In this document: positions 1-5,409 of the stretch, one piece after another
Position numbering within the stretch: position 1 is the first letter of the stretch
How the letters are laid out: each line of letters begins with the position of its first letter
DNA from: Acidobacteriota bacterium
GTDB lineage: Bacteria; Acidobacteriota; Polarisedimenticolia; Polarisedimenticolales; Polarisedimenticolaceae
Assembly: GCA_011773795.1 (NCBI GenBank)
Contig: WVWW01000102.1
Location: forward strand, 7,989-13,397
DNA: 5,409 bases
Reading direction: 5' to 3'
Position numbers and translations under genes: made by a program
Notes under the pieces: model-generated
What the model saw: only the letters and a program-made list of their open reading frames with translations
Databases searched by the model: none
Told to the model about the DNA's origin: nothing

Positions 1-11
1 GACGAGCCCGA

Positions 12-1784
12 TCAGTAGCCGGTCGTCGCGTGGTGCGACTCCGGTTTCGAGACCACGCCGAAGGAGAACCGCTTGACGAGTTCTTCCGACCGAGTTGGCG
101 CTGCCCGCACGGTCACCTCGTAGGACCCGGCCGCCAGGGCGGGAAGCTTCGTATCGACGAGCCCGCACTGCAGGCTGTTCTCCGCGGAGAAGCTCAACCG
201 GGTCGACGCGTCGAAGCTCGTCCCGGCCGGGGTGTTCAGCTCGACGCTCGCGATCACCTCCTCCCCTGCCGCGGCGATGCCGAACCGGCACAGCCGGGCT
301 ACGGCGTACAGCTCGTCCCCGGTGAAACCCTCGAGCAGAACGGGGACCCGTCCCAGAAGCGGGTCCCCTTCGAGCGCCGCTTCCCCGGTCGCACGCAGCA
401 CCAGCGGGTCGACGAGCATCCAACCATCGCCTTCGAGCGACGGAAGCTCGACGCGGTTCCCCGCCGCGCGCGGCTCGCGTTGTCCGGGGTACGAGACCGT
501 CGCCGCGACGCTGTAGGCCCCGGCGTGAAAGCGGTACGGTACCGCGAACGAGAACGGTGGACGATGCGCTTCCCTGTCGCGGACCCATCTCGAGTTGCCG
601 CGGCGCACACTCGCCCGGACCTGCACATCCTCGTCGAACGGCTCGGTCACCTGGACGGCGAGCACCGTCTTCCAACGCCGCCGGCCGGTCGGCACGACGG
701 GCAACAGCGCCACCTCGACGGATTCCGAGGCGTAGGGGTCGGGGAGCGCGAGCGCGGCCTCCGCGATGGTCTCCCGTACCTCCTCGGGGTCCCGGATGGC
801 GTAGCGGCTGGGGTGGTAGACCCGGGTCCGCGATCGATCGACACGTACCACGACGCGGCGCTCACGCTGCGGTCGCTGACCGCTGTCGTAGAAGCCGATC
901 GTGTAGCGACAGGAGGAATCGCGCTGGGCCCGCGCGTAGCCGAGCCCGAAGTCGTTCGTTCTCTCGGTGAACCGACCCCCGGTCTCGACCGCCAGCCGCG
1001 CCAGCCGCCGGGAGGTCCCGCGAGGCGTGAGCCCGCGCGTCCAGACCGTGTAGAAGGAGACCCGCGCCCGCGTCGAGCGGCTGGCCAGCTCGGCGAAGAG
1101 CTCGTCGTAGTGGAACCCCGAGGAGGGCCAGTTGGAGAACAGGACGACGATCTTCTCGCCCTCGAGTGTCCCCAGAAGGTCGGTCAGCTCGAGCAGGGAC
1201 GTGAAGGTCGACGCGTCGTGCAGATGGTCGAACGGAGGCTCCCACAGGGTGATGTCGTTCTCCATCCGCTCCAGGGTCTCGAAGGTGGCCGCGCCGTCCG
1301 TCGTCCACGGCTGCTCGATGCGCAGGAAATCCGTCAGCGCGACGATCATGAGCTTTTCTTTCGGGCGGTGGAGCCTGGCGACGGCGTCGCGCACCCGCTC
1401 GAGCACGTCGACCCGCTGGATCCTTTCCATGTGCCGGTAATCGATCGCGAGGACGATCCTGCGTTCCCGGTCGGGAGCCGTCCAATCGCTGTTGCCGCCG
1501 TCGATCCAGACGGCCTCCGGTTCGGCCACGGGCGCGTCCGGACAGTGCGCATCGAGGCTGGCGATCGGGATCCGCCTGTCATCGATCTTGAGCTTGAAAT
1601 CCTCCTTGCTCAAACCGGTCACGATCTCCCGTTTCCGGTTGGCCACGGTCACATCCAGAAGGACCAGCTCGACGTCCACGTGCTCGGTGACCTCGCTGTC
1701 GCGGGGCGGCTCCGTCTGGGCGAGCGATGGGCACACCGCACAGGCCGCGAGGAGGCCCGCCGCGATACGCGTACGCCGGGTCAT
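12..1784 (-). CDS. Exported VWFA-related domain protein (Acidobacteria-type)
   Basis: This 590-residue protein starts with a signal peptide, then a short beta-rich stretch typical of the family: VELVLLDVTVANRKREIVTG followed by LSKEDFKLKIDD (38-69). A von Willebrand A-like domain follows at about 108-325: VLAIDYRHM (111-119), a central helix region, KIVVLFSNW (211-219), RVSFYTVWTRG (241-251), LARLAVETGGRF (261-272) and CRYTIGFYD (292-300). This order matches TIGR03436-type proteins. The metal site is not canonical: DxSxS reads DYRHM and the usual TDG position reads SNW. The C-terminal half (about 350-578) is beta-rich, with two similar strands (HAGAYSVAATV at 420-430, AAGSYEVTVRA at 551-561) suggesting two Ig-like modules. 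Four cysteines remain after the signal peptide (81, 292, 499, 540) and could form disulfides outside the cytoplasm. Start: ATG at 1782-1784, overlapping the upstream stop by 4 bases; the frame is open further upstream but only as a shadow of that gene. The role is unknown; protein binding or complex assembly in the envelope is the family expectation. Confidence 0.85.
   Translation of the reverse strand: MTRRTRIAAGLLAACAVCPSLAQTEPPRDSEVTEHVDVELVLLDVTVANRKREIVTGLSKEDFKLKIDDRRIPIASLDAHCPDAPVAEPEAVWIDGGNSDWTAPDRERRIVLAIDYRHMERIQRVDVLERVRDAVARLHRPKEKLMIVALTDFLRIEQPWTTDGAATFETLERMENDITLWEPPFDHLHDASTFTSLLELTDLLGTLEGEKIVVLFSNWPSSGFHYDELFAELASRSTRARVSFYTVWTRGLTPRGTSRRLARLAVETGGRFTERTNDFGLGYARAQRDSSCRYTIGFYDSGQRPQRERRVVVRVDRSRTRVYHPSRYAIRDPEEVRETIAEAALALPDPYASESVEVALLPVVPTGRRRWKTVLAVQVTEPFDEDVQVRASVRRGNSRWVRDREAHRPPFSFAVPYRFHAGAYSVAATVSYPGQREPRAAGNRVELPSLEGDGWMLVDPLVLRATGEAALEGDPLLGRVPVLLEGFTGDELYAVARLCRFGIAAAGEEVIASVELNTPAGTSFDASTRLSFSAENSLQCGLVDTKLPALAAGSYEVTVRAAPTRSEELVKRFSFGVVSKPESHHATTGY
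1719..1784 (-). other. Signal peptide of the VWFA-related protein
   Basis: Residues 1-22 have a basic n-region (MTRRTR), a hydrophobic core (about 7-18) and an AxA-like end, SLA before Q23, so Sec export and signal peptidase I cleavage after Ala22 is the favoured reading. LAAC at 12-15 fits the lipobox pattern, but the hydrophobic core before Cys15 would be only about 8 residues, short for a lipoprotein. Confidence 0.7.
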
Positions 1785-2827
1785 CGCAACAGGAATCCCG
1801 CGCTCAGCGGATCCGCGGGATCGATAAGGAACTCGTGGCGTCCGGTGATGAACGCAGTGCCGTCGACCTCGGGAATGACCGCATCGTGTGAGCCGAGGCG
1901 TGTCGTGGCGGCCACCGTGCCGCCGAAACGTGTTCCGATGACACTTTCGAACACGATCCGTTGACCCGTTTCGATCTCGCCTCGAGCGTGATGCAGCGCC
2001 AGCCGCGCGCTGACGCTGGTGCCCGTGGGCGAACGGTCGACCTCGCCGTCCGCGAAGACACAGGTGTTCCGCCCGAACGAGTCGGGTTGCTCGGGCGGGC
2101 CGGTGAACACGACACCGTACAGGAACCCCAGGTCCTCCTCGAACGGGTGCTTGATGGCCGCCGACGCGGCGACCGCGGACTTGATCGCCCGACCTTTCTC
2201 GATCGCCGCGCCGATGTGCCGTGGATCGCACTCCAGCCCGACGCTGGCCGCATCGACGTAGGCGTAGAAAGCACCACCGAACGCCAGGTCGTAGCGGATG
2301 CTTCCCAACCCGTCGACATCGATCTGCTGGTCGAGCTTCGCGGCAAACGAGGGCACGTTGCGGAACCGCACGCGCCCGGCGCGGCCGTTCTGCACCGACA
2401 CCCAGGCCTCGACGAACCCGGCGGGCGTGTCGATCCCGATTCGTGTCTCCGGTTCGGTGACCTCGACCATCCCGGTCTCGGCCGCAAGAGTCGCCAGCGC
2501 GATGATCCCGTGTCCGCACATCGTGCTGTAGCCGTCGTTGTGCAGGAACAGCACGGCGAGATCCGCGGCGGCGCTGACCGGTGGCGTGACCAGCGCACCG
2601 TACATGTCGGCGTGACCACGCGGCTCCCACATCAGGGCCCGGCGTAGTGTCTCGAGGTGCGCCTCGGCCCAGCGCCTCTTCTGCAGCACCGTATCCCCGG
2701 GGATCTCGGGCGCCCCGGACAGGACCACGCGGAACGGCTCCCCCGCCGTGTGCAGGTCGATCGTTCCGATTCGCTGTTGATCCGGCGGCGGTCGCCAGTC
2801 CCCGGCGCGGCGCTTGTGGTCGATCAT
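1781..2827 (-). CDS. Proline racemase-superfamily enzyme, probable trans-3-hydroxy-L-proline dehydratase
   Basis: This 348-residue protein has the usual length of the PLP-independent proline racemase superfamily. The N-terminal half starts with IGTIDLHTAGEP (20-31) and carries the first catalytic motif MCGHG (103-107, Cys104; bases 2507-2521). The second half carries FGGAFYAYVD (183-192) and DRSPTGT (264-270; bases 2018-2038). Proline and 4-hydroxyproline epimerases have a second catalytic Cys in DRSPCGT; here it is Thr268. Cys plus Thr is the known signature of trans-3-hydroxy-L-proline dehydratase (human L3HYPDH, Cys104/Thr273), which dehydrates trans-3-hydroxy-L-proline to delta1-pyrroline-2-carboxylate, normally then reduced to L-proline. 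No reductase gene is visible in the window. The enzyme should be cytosolic; no signal peptide is present. The ATG at 2825-2827 is favoured because an in-frame TAA lies three codons upstream (2837-2839) and the first motif follows at the normal distance; no strong ribosome site is seen. The stop overlaps the next gene's ATG (ATGA). Superfamily certain, dehydratase function likely. Confidence 0.92.
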   Translation of the reverse strand: MIDHKRRAGDWRPPPDQQRIGTIDLHTAGEPFRVVLSGAPEIPGDTVLQKRRWAEAHLETLRRALMWEPRGHADMYGALVTPPVSAAADLAVLFLHNDGYSTMCGHGIIALATLAAETGMVEVTEPETRIGIDTPAGFVEAWVSVQNGRAGRVRFRNVPSFAAKLDQQIDVDGLGSIRYDLAFGGAFYAYVDAASVGLECDPRHIGAAIEKGRAIKSAVAASAAIKHPFEEDLGFLYGVVFTGPPEQPDSFGRNTCVFADGEVDRSPTGTSVSARLALHHARGEIETGQRIVFESVIGTRFGGTVAATTRLGSHDAVIPEVDGTAFITGRHEFLIDPADPLSAGFLLR

Positions 2828-2847
2828 GGGGTGAGCTTATCAAGAGT

Positions 2848-2869
2848 CCCGGCGCATGATGCCGCCGGG
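2848..2869 (-). terminator. GC-rich hairpin between the glycosyltransferase and the hydroxyproline dehydratase (possible weak terminator)
   Basis: CCCGGCG at 2848-2854 and CGCCGGG at 2863-2869 form a perfect 7-base inverted repeat with an 8-base loop. It begins 5 bases after the glycosyltransferase stop codon, in the only intergenic gap of the window (2828-2873). In the minus-strand transcript it is followed by ACTCTTGATAAG, which has no clear U-run, so it is at best a weak intrinsic terminator. It could instead be an attenuating or RNA-stabilising hairpin, or chance in GC-rich DNA. I see no convincing -35/-10 promoter in the rest of the gap. Confidence 0.3.
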
Positions 2870-2873
2870 GCCC

Positions 2874-4034
2874 TCAGCCGTTGCGCGATTGCAGCAGTTG
2901 CCAGTAAAGCTGGTCCAGGCGGGTCACCATCGTGTCGATGTCGAACTCTGCATCGAGGCGCTGCGACGCTCGATCCGCCAATCGGGTCCGCAGCGTCTCG
3001 TCGCGCGCGAGGCGATCGAGGTGGGTGGCCAGGCCGGCGGTGTCCCCAGAACGGGCCAGCAGACCGGTCACGCCGTCCTCGACGATTTCCGGTGTTCCGT
3101 CCACCGCCGTTGCGACTACGGGTCGCCCTGCGGCCATCGCCTGGAGCACCGAGCGCGGGAGACCCTCGAACCTCGAGGTCAGCACGAAAGCATCCATCGC
3201 GTTCAGCAGATCCGGGACGTCGTCGCGCCAACCGAGCAAGCGGACGACATCGTTCAACCCGTCGCTCTCCACCAGGCGTCGCACGTCGGGCATCAACTCG
3301 CCGTCGCCGGCGAAGAAGAACTTCATCGACGGGTTGGAGCGGTGGGCCTGCGCGGCTGTCGTGACGAAATCCAGCGGTGCCTTCTGCGGCTTCATGTTGG
3401 CGATGGTGCCGACGACGAAATCTCCCGGTCCGAAGCCCAACTCACGGCGCAGTTCGTCGCGTGGCTTGGTCGGTGTCCCGTAAAGCCTACGATTGATCCC
3501 GCTGCGAACGACTTCGTACTGCGACCTGGAGCCGACGCCGGCGTCCAGCCCCGCGTCGATGTGTCCGGCCGCGACGACCAGGATGCGGTCGGTCATCGGT
3601 GCGACCTTGCGCTCGAGCCAGGCGTACAGGCGGCGACGCGTTGCGGGTTGCGTCGGGTTGAAGCTCCAGCCGTGGACCGTGTGGACGACACACGGGACGC
3701 CGGCCAGGTTGGCCGCCAGCCGGCCCAGGATGCCGGCCTTCGAGGAGTGCGTGTGGACCAGGTCGACGCCCGAGTGCCGGAAGTGATTGCGTAGCCGCAG
3801 AACGGCCAACAGATCGAATGACGGAGAGATCGCATGCTTCAGCCACGGGACCAGACGCACCGTTGCGTCGGGGATCGCCCGCGCCTCGTCGTCGAGCCTG
3901 CCGCCGCCCCCCGCGATCAGTTCGACCTCGAAGCGATCGCGATCGTGGTGGCGGACGCAGTGGAGCGTGTTCTGCTGCGCACCGCCCAACTCGAGTCGGG
4001 TGATCAGGTGCAGCACGCGGAAACGCCGCGTCAC
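2874..4034 (-). CDS. Glycosyltransferase family 4 (GT-B fold)
   Basis: This 386-residue protein has a normal length for GT4 enzymes, which transfer a sugar from an NDP-sugar to a lipid-linked or growing glycan at the cytoplasmic face of the membrane. The N-terminal Rossmann half starts with VLHLITRLELGGAQ (7-20), the glycine-rich acceptor-side loop, followed by VDLVHTHSSKAG (90-101) and VVHTVHG (116-122). The C-terminal half has a donor-domain start (VVGTIANMKPQKAPLDFV, 207-224), FFAGDGEL (240-247) and EGLPRSVLQAMAAGRPVVAT (290-309). The usual E-x7-E pair reads E290-x7-Q298, a variant I recall from other GT4 members. The start is a GTG at 4032-4034 inside the asnB stop, chosen because it gives the canonical N-terminus and has a GAGG ribosome site 7 bases upstream. 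The open frame continues 265 codons further upstream, but that part is a shadow of asnB. There is no signal peptide or transmembrane segment. Overlap with asnB suggests one operon and a role in surface-polysaccharide assembly. Donor and acceptor cannot be read from the sequence. Confidence 0.93.
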   Translation of the reverse strand: MTRRFRVLHLITRLELGGAQQNTLHCVRHHDRDRFEVELIAGGGGRLDDEARAIPDATVRLVPWLKHAISPSFDLLAVLRLRNHFRHSGVDLVHTHSSKAGILGRLAANLAGVPCVVHTVHGWSFNPTQPATRRRLYAWLERKVAPMTDRILVVAAGHIDAGLDAGVGSRSQYEVVRSGINRRLYGTPTKPRDELRRELGFGPGDFVVGTIANMKPQKAPLDFVTTAAQAHRSNPSMKFFFAGDGELMPDVRRLVESDGLNDVVRLLGWRDDVPDLLNAMDAFVLTSRFEGLPRSVLQAMAAGRPVVATAVDGTPEIVEDGVTGLLARSGDTAGLATHLDRLARDETLRTRLADRASQRLDAEFDIDTMVTRLDQLYWQLLQSRNG

Positions 4035-5409
4035 CGGCGCGCCTCGAGAAACGTGAGCACCGAAACGAGCAGGAACAACGGCAGTCCATGATCTTGTTTG
4101 CCGGCGAGGTGATCGTCGAGCATCCGCCGCGCCACGTCGGACCTCAACTCGTTCCACAAGCCCCTCTCGGCCGCGCCGATCGCCTGCTCCGCCGTGGAAC
4201 GTAGGGGCCCGCCGATCCACGCGGCAAGCGGCAGGTCGAATCCCTGCTTGGCGCGGGCCGGGATGGACTCCGGCAACGTTTCGCGGTAGGCCTCGCGAAG
4301 CGCGTACTTGGTGACGTTGCCGCGGATCTTCAAGTCGTCCGGTTGGCGAGCGGCCCACTCGACAACCCGGTGGTCCAGGAACGGGACCCGCGCCTCGAGC
4401 GAATGCGCCATGCTCGCGCGGTCGACCTTGGCCAGCAGGTTGTGCGGCAGCCACTCGTGCTGGTCGGCGCGGAGCTGATCGGCCAGCCGGACACGGCCGC
4501 CCTCGAAGTAGTTCTCGAAGCGCTCCGCCGTGCGCTCGGCGAAGGCCCTGGCGACGTCCTCGCGGAACAACCGGCTCGCCAGGGTCAGGCCGACCGTGGC
4601 GGACCACAACAGATGGTTGTGGGCAGGCCGATCCTCGCCGACGGCCTCGAGCGCTTGCTCGATACGCCGGGGCATCCAGCCCCTCAGCGCTCCCGAGCCC
4701 GGCAGCTTCCCGATCCAACCGAGCCGCTCCTGATAGAGGTAGCGGCGGTAGCCGCCGAACAACTCGTCGGCACCCTCGCCACTGAGCGCCACCGTCACCC
4801 TCTCGCGGGCGAATCTCGAGAGCATCCACGTCGGGAGGATCGCCGGGTCGGTCACGGGCTGTCGGAGATGCGCGATCAGCTCCGGGAGGTGTTCGGCGAT
4901 ATTGACCGGCGATACGACGAGCTCGTGGTGCTCCGCGCCGAACGCGGCGGCGACGACCTTGGCATGCTCGCGTTCATCGAAGGCCGCCGCATCGTCGAAC
5001 CCGACCGAAAAACTCCGGACCGGATGATCCGACTGCATTGACAGAAGCGCACAGACGATCGACGAATCCAGCCCGCCCGAAAGAAACAGCCCCAGCGGGA
5101 CGTCGGCCACGGTGCGGTACCGCACCGAGGAGTCCAGCAGTTCCCGCAACTCTTCCAGTCTCGCCGGGATCTGCCCGGCGTCGACGGCCACGGGCTCACA
5201 CCTGGGAATCGACCACCAACGGTGCAACGTGACGCCGCCGTCGACGATATCCAGGTAACACCCCGGAGGCAGCTTTCGGATGCCGCGGTAGAGCGTTCGA
5301 TCGCCCGCCACGTACTGCAGCACGAACGTCTCGATCAGCGCGTCGGGGTCGACATCGGCGACGATTCCGGGGTGCTCGAGGAGGACACCGAGCTCGCTGG
5401 CGAACGCCA
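4031..5409 (-). CDS. asnB: Asparagine synthetase (glutamine-hydrolysing) family amidotransferase, 5' end cut by window edge
   Basis: The reading frame stays open to the right edge. The codons at 5324-5407 encode family sequence (FASEL, then LLEHPG), so the GTG at 5321-5323 is not the start and the gene begins outside the window. About 458 residues are visible. Family proteins usually have about 600-650, so most of the N-terminal Ntn glutaminase domain, including the catalytic Cys2, is missing here. Visible family motifs, numbered from the first complete codon, are the end of the glutaminase domain (GIRKLPPG, about 42-49), the ATP pyrophosphatase loop SGGLDSS (110-116; bases 5060-5080), SGEGADELFGGYRRY (209-223; bases 4739-4783), and the KVDRASMAHSLEARVPFLDH block (327-346). 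By family knowledge it uses glutamine ammonia and ATP to amidate a carboxylate through an adenylated intermediate. The substrate may be aspartate. Because a glycosyltransferase follows directly, a sugar or polysaccharide precursor is also possible, since many AsnB paralogues sit in exopolysaccharide loci. The stop overlaps the next start by 4 bases. The family call is firm; the exact substrate is not. Confidence 0.93.
   Translation of the reverse strand, partial: AFASELGVLLEHPGIVADVDPDALIETFVLQYVAGDRTLYRGIRKLPPGCYLDIVDGGVTLHRWWSIPRCEPVAVDAGQIPARLEELRELLDSSVRYRTVADVPLGLFLSGGLDSSIVCALLSMQSDHPVRSFSVGFDDAAAFDEREHAKVVAAAFGAEHHELVVSPVNIAEHLPELIAHLRQPVTDPAILPTWMLSRFARERVTVALSGEGADELFGGYRRYLYQERLGWIGKLPGSGALRGWMPRRIEQALEAVGEDRPAHNHLLWSATVGLTLASRLFREDVARAFAERTAERFENYFEGGRVRLADQLRADQHEWLPHNLLAKVDRASMAHSLEARVPFLDHRVVEWAARQPDDLKIRGNVTKYALREAYRETLPESIPARAKQGFDLPLAAWIGGPLRSTAEQAIGAAERGLWNELRSDVARRMLDDHLAGKQDHGLPLFLLVSVLTFLEARR
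4042..4045 (-). promoter_or_regulatory. Ribosome binding site for the glycosyltransferase GTG start
   Basis: The minus strand reads GAGG here, 7 bases before the GTG at 4034-4032. It lies within the last codons of asnB. It supports the overlapping GTG as the true start and implies translational coupling with asnB. Confidence 0.55.

Noticed and set aside
1740..1742. Cys15 of the VWFA protein as a lipoprotein attachment site (LAAC).
   Set aside because: The hydrophobic segment before it would be unusually short, while the segment ending in SLA before Q23 makes an ordinary signal peptidase I site. Not fully excluded.
30..1964. A 644-codon plus-strand open frame opposite the VWFA gene and the end of the dehydratase gene.
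   Set aside because: It is antisense to two genes with clear family motifs, its product is Arg/Pro/Gly-rich with no recognisable domain, and long antisense frames are common in GC-rich DNA with G/C-rich third positions.
1785..2843. In-frame upstream extension of the VWFA gene to a TTG at 2843, which would give a 943-residue protein.
   Set aside because: The extra 353 codons lie over the dehydratase in another frame and give Arg-rich sequence without motifs. The ATG at 1784 is followed at once by a good signal peptide.
3141..3167. E-x7-Q in place of E-x7-E in the glycosyltransferase as a sign of inactivity.
   Set aside because: Gln at the second position is, as I recall, found in other GT4 proteins with otherwise intact motifs, and the rest of the donor site looks normal.
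4035..4829. In-frame upstream extension of the glycosyltransferase by 265 codons.
   Set aside because: It overlaps asnB, which has clear motifs in its own frame, and the canonical GT4 N-terminus begins right after the GTG at 4034.
5321..5323. GTG as the start of the asparagine synthetase gene.
   Set aside because: The 28 codons further upstream in the same frame encode family-conserved sequence (FASEL...LLEHPG), so the gene enters from outside the window.

Overview
The window is GC-rich, densely packed bacterial chromosome. All four genes lie on the minus strand, so transcription runs from the right edge to the left. The exported protein at the left resembles the VWFA-related family first defined in Acidobacteria (TIGR03436 type). 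With the high GC content, this makes an Acidobacteriota member the best guess for the source, or a related GC-rich soil or sediment lineage. That assignment is inference from one family.

The right half (2874-5409) holds two genes overlapping by 4 bases (GTGA). The first is a glutamine-hydrolysing asparagine synthetase-type amidotransferase (asnB family), cut by the window edge so that most of its N-terminal glutaminase domain is missing. The second is a family GT4 glycosyltransferase. Such pairs are common in exopolysaccharide, capsule and O-antigen loci, so this half probably belongs to a surface-polysaccharide cluster continuing to the right.

A 46-base gap (2828-2873) containing a GC-rich inverted repeat separates this pair from the left half (12-2827). 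The left half holds a proline racemase-superfamily enzyme, whose active site (Cys104 with Thr268 in place of the second Cys) marks it as a probable trans-3-hydroxy-L-proline dehydratase. It overlaps by 4 bases (ATGA) a 590-residue protein with a signal peptide, a VWFA-like domain lacking a canonical MIDAS, and a beta-rich C-terminal half.

No RNA genes, CRISPR arrays, insertion sequences or long repeats were seen, and no stretch over 300 bases lacks a gene. The least ordinary feature is the translational coupling of a cytosolic hydroxyproline enzyme to an exported VWFA-type protein. I saw no convincing evidence of a wholly new system.
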